Shown here one piece after another: positions 21,895 to 31,000 of a stretch of 64,000 nt of DNA. Position numbers and translations under genes: made by a program. The DNA is from Chloroflexota bacterium (lineage in GTDB: Bacteria > Chloroflexota > Anaerolineae > Anaerolineales > Anaerolineaceae), in NCBI GenBank assembly GCA_029561345.1, contig JAKQJC010000034.1:124001-188000 (forward strand), in the 5' to 3' direction. The notes under the pieces were generated by a model. That model worked only from the letters and a program-made list of their open reading frames with translations, ran no database searches and was not told where the DNA came from. Each line of letters begins with the position of its first letter. Position 1 is the first letter of the stretch.

Positions 21895-21967
21895 ATATCG
21901 AAGCAGTATTTTATCACGAGGCGCTGATTGGCGCAAGATTTTTAACGCATTTTCGTGGGAGGTTTCT

Positions 21968-22348
21968 TTGTTGGAGAACTGGAAAACAAAGGCGCGGCAG
22001 CTAAAAACGGATACCCTGGCGCTTTACCTGGCCTACCGCGACCCGCGGGTGGGGTGGCAGGCGCGCGTTTTTGCCGCGCTGGTGGTGGGTTATGCCTTCA
22101 GCCCAATCGATTTGATCCCTGATTTCATCCCACTGCTGGGATATCTGGATGACCTGATCCTGATTCCAGCAGGGGTGGCGCTGGCTTTGAAGATGATCCC
22201 GCCGGAAGTGATGGCCGAGTGCCGGATTGCAGCGGCAGAAATGGACAAGAAACCGAAAAATTGGACTGCTGCCCTGGTGATTGGCCTGATCTGGGCTGGT
22301 GTGCTTGCGGCGGCCGGATTTGGATTTTGGAAAATGATTAACCCATAG
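21968..22348 (+). CDS. DUF1232/YkvA-family small membrane protein
   Basis: 126 residues from a TTG start; GGGAGG (21957-21962) lies five bases upstream and there is no ATG nearby. The conserved DUF1232 core SPIDLIPDFIPLLGYLDDL is at about residues 45-63, and a C-terminal hydrophobic helix (~100-121) anchors it. Biochemical function of this family is unknown. It is followed by the YbaK-like gene 11 bp downstream, suggesting cotranscription. Confidence 0.88.
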   Translation: MLENWKTKARQLKTDTLALYLAYRDPRVGWQARVFAALVVGYAFSPIDLIPDFIPLLGYLDDLILIPAGVALALKMIPPEVMAECRIAAAEMDKKPKNWTAALVIGLIWAGVLAAAGFGFWKMINP

Positions 22349-22359
22349 GCGGAGGAAAA

Positions 22360-22836
22360 ATGACATTGAACGCATCTGCACAGAAAGTCCAAAATATTTT
22401 AAGAGACCGGGGATTTCCCTGCGAAGTGGTGGAACTGGCGGATTCCACACGCAGCGCAAAGGAAGCTGCCCAGGCAGTGGGCTGCGAGCTGGGCCAAATT
22501 GTCAAATCGCTGGTATTTCGCACGCTGGAAAGCAGCCGGGCGGTGCTGGTGGTGGCCAGCGGTCCAAACCGGGTGGATGAAGCGCTGATCAGCGCCCTGC
22601 TGGGCGAAGGAATTGGCAAGGCTGATGCAGACTTTGTACGCGAGCGCAGCGGTTATGTCATCGGCGGGGTGCCGCCGTTGGGACATGCTTCACCAATGGT
22701 GACGTTTATAGATGAAGACCTGCTGCAGTATCCGGAGGTCTGGGCGGCAGCCGGCACGCCGCATGCCGTGTTTTGCCTCAAGCCGGCCGATCTGCCCGTT
22801 ATGACCGGCGGGCAGGTGGTGAAAATTCACGCCTGA
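22360..22836 (+). CDS. YbaK/EbsC-family aminoacyl-tRNA deacylase
   Basis: 158 residues with the YbaK/ProX fold: KEAAQAVGCELGQIVKSLVF near 35-54 contains the catalytic Lys region, then GYVIGGVPPLGH near 97-108. Relatives hydrolyse mischarged Cys- or Ala-tRNAPro in trans. Which tRNA this one edits cannot be told here. It has an AGGAGG-like site (GCGGAGG) and ends at a strong terminator. Confidence 0.92.
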   Translation: MTLNASAQKVQNILRDRGFPCEVVELADSTRSAKEAAQAVGCELGQIVKSLVFRTLESSRAVLVVASGPNRVDEALISALLGEGIGKADADFVRERSGYVIGGVPPLGHASPMVTFIDEDLLQYPEVWAAAGTPHAVFCLKPADLPVMTGGQVVKIHA

Positions 22837-22851
22837 ACCTCATCTGAAATT

Positions 22852-22886
22852 AAAATCCCCGCCATTTTCTTCCGGCGGGGATTTTT
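22852..22886. terminator. Bidirectional terminator
   Basis: A 12-bp stem (22852-22863 with 22874-22885) with flanking A and T runs, between the convergent YbaK-like and alpha/beta-hydrolase genes. Confidence 0.9.
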
Positions 22887-22890
22887 CGTT

Positions 22891-23658
22891 TTATTTTGCA
22901 AAGCGGGCGATGAAGGCTCTGGCCAGGGCAGCCGGCGCTTCCAGCATGGGCATATGGCCCACCCCGGGAATCACTTTTAAGACGGCATCCGGCAGGAGCG
23001 CTGCCATTTCCTGAGCGCGTTCCAATGGGATAATGGGGTCAGCGCCGCCGGCAATGACCAGGGCGGGCATGCGCAGCTCCGCCAGGCTGGCTGTCCGGTC
23101 GGGGCGTTCCGCCATGCCTTGCAGGGCGCCAGCCACGCCAGCCGGGCTGGTCTTAAGCATCACACGGCGGGTGGCCAGGCGGGCGGTTGACGAAACGGCC
23201 ATTTTGGGGGTCATGCTTTCCACCAGGCTGGCGACGCCCTCTGTCAGTACCTGCTGCGCCTGGGCGTAGCGGCCGGCGCGGCGTTCCGGGGCATCGGCTG
23301 CCGCCTGGGTAACTATCAATCCCAGCCCAGAAAGGCGCTCTGGGTGAGCACAGGCAAAAGCCAGGCTGACATAACCGCCCATGGATTGCCCGGCCAGGAT
23401 GGCCTTTTCAAGATGCAGGGCATCGAACAGGCCGAGCAGATCTTGAGCCAGCAAATCCATGTGATAGATCCCTTCCGGGGCATCTGAAGCGCCGTGCCCG
23501 CGCAGGTCGGGGGTGATGACGCGGAAATAAGGGCTGAGATGTTGGGCGGTTTTTTTCCAGATGGTGTGATCCAGGGGGAAGCCGTGCACCAGCACCAGAG
23601 GCTGTCCGCTGCCGCTTTCTTCCACGTTCATGTGGAGGCCGTTGACCTGAATTTTCAT
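22891..23658 (-). CDS. Alpha/beta-fold hydrolase
   Basis: 255 residues. Oxyanion motif HGFPLDHTIW near 25-34, nucleophile elbow GQSMGG with Ser92, acid in GGADPIIP, and catalytic His in GVGHMPMLE. The layout matches small esterases and 3-oxoadipate enol-lactonase-like enzymes; substrate is unknown. Its start overlaps the end of the CCA-transferase-like gene by 4 bp, so it is the last gene of the tdk-hpt operon. Confidence 0.92.
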   Translation of the reverse strand: MKIQVNGLHMNVEESGSGQPLVLVHGFPLDHTIWKKTAQHLSPYFRVITPDLRGHGASDAPEGIYHMDLLAQDLLGLFDALHLEKAILAGQSMGGYVSLAFACAHPERLSGLGLIVTQAAADAPERRAGRYAQAQQVLTEGVASLVESMTPKMAVSSTARLATRRVMLKTSPAGVAGALQGMAERPDRTASLAELRMPALVIAGGADPIIPLERAQEMAALLPDAVLKVIPGVGHMPMLEAPAALARAFIARFAK

Positions 23659-25268
23659 TTCTCCTCCGGGCGGTCTTTCTTTTCCAGTTCGCGGATGGTG
23701 TGGCGGGCGTGTTCAAGGGCCTGCTCGCGGTTGGTGACATGCCCGGTGGCCTGGGCCTCACGCAGCGATTCAAGCACGCGGCCAACCAGGGGACCGGGGG
23801 TGAGGGAGAAGGCCTTGATCACATCATTGCCGTTCAGCAGGGGCTGCGGGCGCACGCATTCTTCAGGCCGTTCCCACCAGGCTTCAAACATGCTGCGCAC
23901 CAACTCCAGTTCGTGTTCCCAGGTGGGAACAGGCAGGGTGGTGTGGTAGGTGGCCAGGGTATCGGCCAGGCTGAGCAGCCCGATATCCAGCCCGGCTTCG
24001 CCGTTATCGCGGAAGTAGCGGTAAATGGCGCGCCGCGAGGCATGCTCACCGCGCCAGGCCAGATGGTGCAGGCGCATATGGTTGCGGGTGGTCAGTTCAA
24101 TGCGCGCGGTTTCGGCATTGGCCAGGGCCAGACCTTCGCCAAGCGAGAAGGCGGCTTTGGCGGAATGCATTTCGTGCCCATAGGCGTGATGGCGGCCGTC
24201 AGCGCCCTGGCTGCGGGTGGCGGGCTTGCCGGCATCATGATACAGCGCCGAAAGCAGCAGCAGCCAGCGGGCCGGACGGCCGGGGCAAATTTCTTGGGAC
24301 AGGTGTTCAACCAGCGGCTGCCTGAAGCGGCCCAGGCGCAGCGAGGCCAGGCCAAGGATGAGGCTGCCGCCGTTTTCCTGATCGGGCGGGGCGGCCAGCA
24401 CGCTCAGCAGGTCTTCGAGGCTTTCCAGGGTGTGCAGAGTGTGCTCCCATACATCGAAAACATGCGGCGACGACTGGGGAATGTGTTTGAGGGTTTCCAG
24501 TTCGGGAAAAACCTGCGGAATCAGGCCCAGATGATCCATCAGGCGCACGGCTGTGGTGACGCGCGGCAGGTTGAAGATCTTGAACAGCTCATCGCGGCGG
24601 CGCTCGGGGCTGGCGGCAGGCAGCAGGGGGGCGGCCTGGCGGATGAGAGCGGCGGTTTCGGGTAAAATGGCCAGGTTATAGCTCAGCGCCATGCGCACCC
24701 CACGCAGCGTGCGGATGGGGTCTGCGGTGAGAGAGGCGGTTGAACAGGCGCGCAGCACACGGCTGCGCAGGTCAGCCAACCCCCCGCAGGGATCGCGCAG
24801 GGCAGTCAGGTCGGCTACCGGCAGGGCCATGGCATTGACCGCATAATCGCGCAGGCGCAAATCGTCTTCCAGGGTCTGGCCCTGAAAGACGGCAAAATCA
24901 ATATAAAAGGGCAGAGAATTGGCCTGCTGCAGAATGACGCGCACGGTCTGCCGCTCGTCATCCAAAATAAAGTGCGGGGCATCCAGGGCGCGCGCCACAG
25001 CCCGCCCGGCTTTGACCGTATCCTGCTTGAGGACAAAATCAAAATCGTGAACGGGGCGTCCGGTCAGCAGATCGCGCACAGCGCCGCCCACCAGATAGGT
25101 TTCGGGGAAGGCGCGAAGCACCTCGCGGATGGTTTCAAAGACGGGCGGAAAGGCTTCCGGGGGAGTGGAGGGGTCAGCTTTCAGGATGATATTTCTCCAG
25201 GTCCACCACGCCGATATAAGGCAGGTTGCGGTAGTATTCATCCAGGTCCAGGCCGTAGCCAAAGACAA
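23655..25268 (-). CDS. CCA tRNA nucleotidyltransferase/poly(A) polymerase family protein with HD domain
   Basis: The nucleotidyltransferase head has YLVGGAVRDLLTG and HDFDFVLKQD (the two catalytic Asp), then RLRDYAVNAMAL and an RNA-binding neck. A C-terminal HD domain has YHDAGKPATRS. It would add or repair CCA ends of tRNA. The start is uncertain: ATGs at 25268 and 25241 lie inside hpt, and between hpt's stop (25174) and the catalytic core there is only a GTG at 25121. That GTG would delete the first helix. A GGAG followed by ATC-ATC-CTG at 25182-25190 suggests a non-canonical start. The frame itself is intact. Confidence 0.85.
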   Translation of the reverse strand: MSLATAWTWMNTTATCLISAWWTWRNIILKADPSTPPEAFPPVFETIREVLRAFPETYLVGGAVRDLLTGRPVHDFDFVLKQDTVKAGRAVARALDAPHFILDDERQTVRVILQQANSLPFYIDFAVFQGQTLEDDLRLRDYAVNAMALPVADLTALRDPCGGLADLRSRVLRACSTASLTADPIRTLRGVRMALSYNLAILPETAALIRQAAPLLPAASPERRRDELFKIFNLPRVTTAVRLMDHLGLIPQVFPELETLKHIPQSSPHVFDVWEHTLHTLESLEDLLSVLAAPPDQENGGSLILGLASLRLGRFRQPLVEHLSQEICPGRPARWLLLLSALYHDAGKPATRSQGADGRHHAYGHEMHSAKAAFSLGEGLALANAETARIELTTRNHMRLHHLAWRGEHASRRAIYRYFRDNGEAGLDIGLLSLADTLATYHTTLPVPTWEHELELVRSMFEAWWERPEECVRPQPLLNGNDVIKAFSLTPGPLVGRVLESLREAQATGHVTNREQALEHARHTIRELEKKDRPEEK

Positions 25269-25731
25269 ATTCGTTGGGGATGACGAAGCCGGCGTAATCC
25301 ACCTTCACATCTACCTCGCGGCGTTCAGCTTTATCGAGCAGAGTGCAAATTTTCAGGCTCTTGGGGCGGCGGGTTTCGAGCATGGCCACCACAGATGAGA
25401 GGGTGTGGCCGCTGTCGATGATATCTTCCACAATCATCACATGCTGACCGGCCAGGTTGGAATTGAGGTCGAGGGTGATTTTGACATTGCCGCTGGACTC
25501 ATACCGCCCGGCACCGTAGGAAGACACCGCCATGAAATCGATGGAGACGGGCAGGTCAATGTGGCGGATGAGGTCGGTGAGGAACATGACTCCGCCGCGC
25601 AGGATGCAGATCATCAGCACCGGCTCGCCGGCATAATCGCGGGTGATCTGAGCGCCGAGTTCGGCGATGCGGCTCTGAAGATCGGCCTCAGAGATGAGCA
25701 CTTTCTTAAGAATTTCCTGAAGTTTTTGCAT
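25174..25731 (-). CDS. hpt: Hypoxanthine phosphoribosyltransferase
   Basis: 185 residues from the ATG at 25731, which has AGAGGA upstream; a longer frame runs back into tdk and is spurious. The PRPP-binding loop VMIVEDIIDSGHTLS is the type I phosphoribosyltransferase signature, and ILRGGVMFLTDL and SYGAG mark the purine-salvage branch. It converts hypoxanthine or guanine plus PRPP to IMP or GMP. It sits 16 bp after tdk, forming a nucleobase/nucleoside salvage pair. Confidence 0.95.
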   Translation of the reverse strand: MQKLQEILKKVLISEADLQSRIAELGAQITRDYAGEPVLMICILRGGVMFLTDLIRHIDLPVSIDFMAVSSYGAGRYESSGNVKITLDLNSNLAGQHVMIVEDIIDSGHTLSSVVAMLETRRPKSLKICTLLDKAERREVDVKVDYAGFVIPNEFVFGYGLDLDEYYRNLPYIGVVDLEKYHPES

Positions 25732-25747
25732 TTTTTCCTCTCTACTC

Positions 25748-26320
25748 TTAATCGCGGGGAACCTGGTGGTGAGTGCGGCAGCGAGCTTCATACATTTCGG
25801 CGGCGCCGACGATGACAATGGGATCATGGTAATGGGCAGGCTGCCCATTGACCAGTCGCTGGGTGCGGCAGGCGGGCTCGCCGCAGACCATGCAAATGGC
25901 CTGAAGTTTATCCACGCGTTCAGCCTGGGCCATGAGGACGGGCATGCAGCCAAACGGTTCGCCGCGGAAATCGGTATCGAGGCCGGCCACAATCACGCGC
26001 TTGCCCTGGTCTGCCAGTTTTTGCACAATGGGTACAATTTCGTCATCGAAAAACTGGGCTTCATCAATGGCAATCACTGTGGTGTGGGGGTTGAGGTGCT
26101 CCCAAATTTCAGCAGCCTTCTGTATGGGGATGGCATCAAAAGCAGAACCGGCATGAGAGGTGACTTTTTCCACCGCGTAACGATTATCAATGATGGGTTT
26201 GAACACCTGAACGCATTGCCGGGCAATGGTGGCGCGGCGCAGGCGGCGAATCATTTCGTCGGTTTTGCCGCTGAACATGGAACCGCAAACAACTTCAATA
26301 ATACCAGAATGGTGCTTCAT
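25748..26320 (-). CDS. tdk: Thymidine kinase (type II)
   Basis: 190 residues. P-loop [11 protein letters not shown] near 13-23, Walker B-like IAIDEAQFF, and a zinc-binding lasso with CMVCG and a further Cys after it. It phosphorylates thymidine to dTMP with ATP for salvage. It is first in the tdk-hpt-CCA-hydrolase operon, with a GAGGTAA ribosome site; no convincing promoter was found in the 226-bp gap. Confidence 0.95.
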   Translation of the reverse strand: MKHHSGIIEVVCGSMFSGKTDEMIRRLRRATIARQCVQVFKPIIDNRYAVEKVTSHAGSAFDAIPIQKAAEIWEHLNPHTTVIAIDEAQFFDDEIVPIVQKLADQGKRVIVAGLDTDFRGEPFGCMPVLMAQAERVDKLQAICMVCGEPACRTQRLVNGQPAHYHDPIVIVGAAEMYEARCRTHHQVPRD

Positions 26321-26477
26321 GCTTACCTCAAAGGTTGGAATGTAAGGCCATTTGACAGGGTCAGATGATAACCTTCATGCGCTCAGGCAATGAGCGTCTG
26401 AAAAAAAGCCAGGCGCAAGAAAGGTGGAAAAAGACCTCATCATGAGCAATTATAATAAAAAAGAGCGATTAAATCAA

Positions 26478-26508
26478 AACCGGCAGACGCGGGGTGCATC
26501 TGCCGGTT
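26478..26508 (-). terminator. Terminator of the L31 gene
   Basis: A 10-bp perfect stem AACCGGCAGA/TCTGCCGGTT (26478-26487 with 26499-26508); the minus strand continues TTGATTTAAT. Confidence 0.8.
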
Positions 26509-26546
26509 GGTCAATCTATACGATGCGAGAAGGCGGTGCGTTCTGC

Positions 26547-27023
26547 TTAGGCGCTGACTTCTTCAGCGGCGGCAGGCAGATCGTAACCAAGCTGGCGCAG
26601 ATGCTTCTTCATATCAATGAGCGATTTGCGGCCAAAGCCTTCAATCTCGAGCATGGCAGCTTCGCCAGCGGCCAGTTTTTCCAGAACCTGACCAACGGTG
26701 GTGATGCCAGCCTTGGCGAGGGCTTCGGTGGCCTTGCCGCCGATGTTGAGTTCAGACACAGGGCGTTCAGGAGAGGTGCGAGAAGTTTCGCGAGCCTTCT
26801 GCTGTTCGACAAAGCTCTGGCGGGCCTGCAGCTTCTTGTAGAAGCGGTCAACCTGGCCTTCAATGTCGATCAGGCGCTGCTGCTGACCGGTGAAGAAGGG
26901 ATGGCAGTTGGAGCAAATTTCGGTGCGGATGGTCTTGCGGGTTGAACCGGTGGTCCAGGTGGCGCCGCAGGAGCAGGTGACAACTGCATCGGGATAATAA
27001 GTGGGGTGAATTTTTTCTTTCAT
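26547..27023 (-). CDS. rpmE: Ribosomal protein L31 fused to an RNA polymerase alpha-CTD-like domain
   Basis: 158 residues, about twice the usual L31 length. Residues 1-~68 are a zinc-type (C+) bL31 with C17, C19, C37 and C40 and the signature HPFFTGQQ. A charged linker (~69-87) leads to residues 88-150, which align without gaps to the C-terminal domain of RNA polymerase alpha (SELNIGGKATEALAKAGI, then TTVGQVLEKL, GFGRKSL). In E. coli alpha numbering, R265 corresponds to K97 here, N268 to E100, and G296/K298/S299 to G131/K133/S134. L31 sits at the 50S-30S bridge. The extra domain is a helix-hairpin-helix that could contact DNA, rRNA or transcription factors. The gene lies 66 bp downstream of rpmA. 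Confidence 0.9.
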   Translation of the reverse strand: MKEKIHPTYYPDAVVTCSCGATWTTGSTRKTIRTEICSNCHPFFTGQQQRLIDIEGQVDRFYKKLQARQSFVEQQKARETSRTSPERPVSELNIGGKATEALAKAGITTVGQVLEKLAAGEAAMLEIEGFGRKSLIDMKKHLRQLGYDLPAAAEEVSA

Positions 27024-27089
27024 AGTGTCCTTTTTCGATAATCCGAACCGCAGCGGGGCTGCCTGGCTCGGTATCTGAGGGAAAGAAGG

Positions 27090-27380
27090 TTAGGCCGATG
27101 CGTCGGCGAGCTCTTCTTCGATCAGTTCAATCGGCATGACATTGACGCGCTTGCGGCCGGTGGGCAGGGTTTCGAAAACCACAATGCCATCCGCCACGGC
27201 GAAGAGGGTGTCATCTTTGCCGATATCGACATTGGCGCCGGGATGAATGCGGGTGCCACGTTGGCGCACGAGAATATTACCAGAGAGCACAAATTCGCCG
27301 GAGAATTTTTTCACGCCCAGGCGCTGTGCATTCGAATCGCGACCGTTGCGGGATGAACCGCCGCCTTTTTTGTGAGCCAT
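27090..27380 (-). CDS. rpmA: 50S ribosomal protein L27
   Basis: 96 residues starting [16 protein letters not shown], with the flexible N-terminus that reaches the peptidyl-transferase centre. There is no cleavable N-terminal extension of the Firmicutes type. It follows rplU by 3 bp. Confidence 0.98.
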   Translation of the reverse strand: MAHKKGGGSSRNGRDSNAQRLGVKKFSGEFVLSGNILVRQRGTRIHPGANVDIGKDDTLFAVADGIVVFETLPTGRKRVNVMPIELIEEELADASA

Positions 27381-27383
27381 TGC

Positions 27384-27704
27384 TTACGCCTCCATCCGAA
27401 TGGATTCAACCTGCAGCAGGGTGTACTGCTGGCGGTGACCAGTTTTCACACGGATCCGCTTCTTGGGTTTGTAGCGGAACACAACAATTTTCGGACCTTT
27501 GGTGTGGTCCACGACCTTGGTGCTGACGCGCGCACCGGCGACGTTCGGGCTGCCAACGACGACTTTGTCGCCATCCACAACCAGGAGCACTGCGTCGATT
27601 TCGACGGGCTGACCCGCTTCAAGGGGCAGGCGGTCCACTTCTACTGTACCGCCTTCGACGACTTTGTACTGCTTGCCGCCGCTTTCAATAATAGCGTACT
27701 TCAT
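27384..27704 (-). CDS. rplU: 50S ribosomal protein L21
   Basis: 106 residues from ATG 27704 (MKYAIIESGGKQY), preceded by GGAAGGA at proper distance; a TTG five codons upstream is less likely. The C-terminus has the conserved GHRQQYTLL. First gene of the rplU-rpmA(-rpmE) cluster. Confidence 0.97.
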   Translation of the reverse strand: MKYAIIESGGKQYKVVEGGTVEVDRLPLEAGQPVEIDAVLLVVDGDKVVVGSPNVAGARVSTKVVDHTKGPKIVVFRYKPKKRIRVKTGHRQQYTLLQVESIRMEA

Positions 27705-27811
27705 ATTTTTTCCTTCCAATCTTCACTTCACCGTTGGCCAGCGCCCCCCGGTCGCGGGTTGGCGGGGAAGTTTGGGGTTGATAATGGCGCCTTCTTCAGG
27801 CGCGAATGGAT

Positions 27812-27840
27812 ATTATACTCCTGACAGGTCAGAGAGTCAA
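27812..27840 (-). promoter_or_regulatory. Near-consensus sigma-70 promoter of rplU
   Basis: Minus strand: TTGACT (27835-27840), 17-bp spacer, TATAAT (27812-27817). This is the best promoter in the window. The ~100-nt leader contains a GCGCCT/AGGCGC hairpin. Confidence 0.85.
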
Positions 27841-28019
27841 TTCTTTAAGATGCCCGATTTTGTGATGAAACGGGACGGGGCTTCTTTCAGCGGAAGGATT
27901 TTACCACAATATTTGGCAAAAATGGGGCTGCACCTGAAAGAAAATTGGGAATGCCATTAAAAATGCGGAAGAAGGCTTTTTGAATCCTGCCGTACGCAGT
28001 TGCGATAATCACCGCGCCG
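27841..28019. other. Intergenic remainder upstream of the rplU promoter
   Basis: Between the rplU promoter and the terminator of the M23-like gene. No gene, repeat or convincing signal was seen. Confidence 0.4.
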
Positions 28020-28058
28020 AAAAAATGCCCCGACGGGGTTGATTTCACGCCGGGGCAG
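28020..28058 (-). terminator. Terminator of the M23-like protein gene
   Basis: A ten-pair stem with one G-U wobble (28027-28036 with 28049-28058) followed on the minus strand by six U's. Confidence 0.85.
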
Positions 28059-28078
28059 CAGAGGTTATGCTTGAAGGG

Positions 28079-31000
28079 TTATTTGAAAATCACCGGGAAG
28101 TAGATCCAGTAACCCGGACCCACGCGCAGGCGGTAAGTGACATCAGTGCCAGCCGTGTTAGGATCAATGGATTTGAAGCTGACATCGTAGGCGCCGTCGG
28201 CCGGCGGGATGAACATAAGGGTGGCGGGCAAGGTCAGACCGGGGGCTGCGGCTTCAGCCAGCACGGTGCTGTCGCCATGCGCATAGACGCGGATGATGGC
28301 AGCGGCGGCACTGAGATCATCGGGAAGGGCGCTGATGAGCACCGGCACACCGGCTTGGCCGGTGAAGGTGACCCAATCGCGGTCGCCGCTGCCGCAGAAG
28401 TTGTGCGCCTGGCTGACGCCGTTTTCCAGCGGGGTGGCATTGGCCTGTTCATCATCCAGGTTGGCCTCATAAGCATCGCCCTGGCACCCGCCGGAGATGG
28501 CGGTGCTGGTTTCAGCCACATTGCTGAGGTTGCCGGCATTATCCATGGCCTGCAGGCGGAAGGCATAGGTGCGGTTCCATTCGCCGATGAAGAAGGTGCG
28601 GCGGGTGCCGCCGTTGTAGGGTTGGGGCAGGGCTTGCCAGCCGCCGCCGTCCACATTCACCTGCAGGGTGAAATGAGCAATACCCGAGCTGGCTTCCTGG
28701 GCATGCCAATCGAGGCGGATGGCGGTACTATCGAAGCTGGCAGGCGGGTTCACAAAGGAAACCACCGGCGAGGTGCGGTCAATGACAACCGACCAGTTGA
28801 CGGCCACAGCCGTATTTTCAGAGCGGTCATAGGCGCGGGCCATGAAAGCCAGCTTCTGACCTTCAGCAACGCCGCTGATATCCACGGAAGTTTGCCAGCC
28901 GTTGCTGCCGTTCCAATCGGTATCAATCAGGGTCCATTTGCCGTTGGTCCAATCAGCGTTGTGCATCCAGAATTCCACCCGGCTCATACCGCTGCCTGAA
29001 TCAGCCGCAGCCACATTGAGAGTCAGGTTAGAGGCATTGGTTGCGCTGCCTTGAACCGGCGAGATAAAGGATACTGTGGGATCGGTCAGATCTGAAGAGG
29101 AACCAGTATCTTTCCGCAGGGTCATCTTGTAGAAATAATCTGCGCCGCCATCGCCTGGATTGTGGGCCTGCAGGCGCAGGGTGTAGGTGCCGGTGGTGGG
29201 GATGGTGAAGCCCAGGAAAGGATCCACCAGCAGACCGGGCATTTCATCATCATTTTCAGCGATGACGCTGAGGTTATCGGAGCCCTGGTAGAGATAGACG
29301 CGGCTGTTGAGCAGGGAAACTGGGTCGAGGGTCTGGGCGTCCACATCAATGCTGAGTTTGTCTCCGGCTGTGGCGCTGAAGGTATAGTAATCCAGGTCGC
29401 CTGCCGGGCAGATGGCGCCGATGACGGTTTTGCCGATGGCGGTGACGGTTGCGCTGTTGAAGGTGTTGTTGGAGGGGCTTTCAGCCGTGCAGGTTTCGGG
29501 TGCATTGGTATCGATAGCGATATCATCCACCAGCCAGCCGTAGAAGGCATTGTAATTGTCATCCACGGTGTCAAAATGGAAGCGGATGCGAATGGTGCTG
29601 CCGGCGTAAGCCGAGAGGTTGATGGGCGGGCTGCTGATCCATTCATTTTGGGGATCGTAGGTGAGCTGCACCAGGTTGGTGAAGGGGCCGCCGTTGCGGG
29701 AAATTTGCACCCAGCGCTGGTCCCAGTGGGTATAGGTGGTTTCGGTCTCGCTGCGGTACTTAAAGCGCAGGTAGGCCGTGGAGGTTGCCGGAATGGTCAC
29801 AGGCGGAGAGGTGAGGTCGCCGCGGGCCACCAGGCCGGTGCCATAACCGCCTGCGCCGCCAAATTCCCAGACATGGTTGGCGCTGTTAGCCGGATCCGCG
29901 GCCTGCTGCCAGAAACCGCTGGCAACCCAGCCATTGGCGCCGCTTTCGGCCGTTTCATAAATGGGCAGGTTGAGCGCGCCGGAAGGGGGCAGGGTGTTGG
30001 CAGTGACGGTGAAGGATTGTGTCTGCCACTCGCTGAAATGTTGGGTGCTGCTGGCATCCACAATGCGGCCCTGCACGCGCCAGGCATAGCTGCCAGCCGG
30101 CAGGCTGCCAATGGACCAGAAGGTATCCACCCCAAAGGTGCGGGTCATATAGGGTGAACCGCTGATACTGCCCTGGTAGAGTTCAGCCTGGTATTTGGTG
30201 GCGCCGCCGCCATTCCAGCCCAGCACAAGCGAATCGAGGCTGGAGGGGGAACCGCCGCCTGATCCGGTGGCCAGGGTGAGTTCAGGGTTGGAAGGTGTAT
30301 CTGAACGCTTCTTAACTTTGATGGACGAAATAGTGTCGCTGCCGATGCGGTTGTCATCGAGGCTGCGCTCTAGGGCAGCGATGGTTTCAGTCCGTCCGCC
30401 GTAATTGACCTCATCATAAACCACAGCCTGAACATTACTGCCCACCTTGATGGAAGAAATGGTATTGTCGCCCAGCGGCGAGAGCAGGTTAGAGAGCGGG
30501 TAAGAACCGATTTCCAGCAGCTTGCAAACACCGCCGTAGTTGGGTTCTGAATAAATGGCCACCTGGTTGGAGGTGGGATTGCAGGTGGGGGGCGGGGTGT
30601 TTTTGCAGGGGGTATCTTTGACCATCTGGCGGGCGCCGATGGGAAAGGTCATGTTACCTTCCACATCCCAGACCTTCAAGGCCAGGGTGAAGGGGCCGTC
30701 GGGGACGGTGGTTGAGCAGAGATCCACTTCGTAGGCGAAAGGCGTGCCAGCCGCAGCCGGGCCAATTTCACGCCAGGCGCCGTCGTAGTTGGCGATGAGT
30801 TGAATGCGGGCGATGCCGCGGTCATCTGAAGCCCATCCGCCGGTGATGAAGGGGGCCGTGATGGTTTGATTGGGGGCTGGGAGCAGCAGTTCGCCGGTGG
30901 GCGGGTTGGTGCCCACATTGCCAGAAACATAAACATCCTGGCCTTCGCCGCCATACCAGGCAGCCTCGCTTTTCATGCGCGGGCGGCCGCCCTGGGTGGC

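Noticed and set aside
25732-25992. Longer hpt with 87 extra N-terminal residues
   Set aside because: The extension is the out-of-frame shadow of tdk; the ATG at 25731 has its own ribosome site.
27720-27811. Known ribosomal-protein leader (L21 autoregulation) in front of rplU
   Set aside because: A small hairpin is present, but nothing matching a described L21 leader could be recognised by eye.
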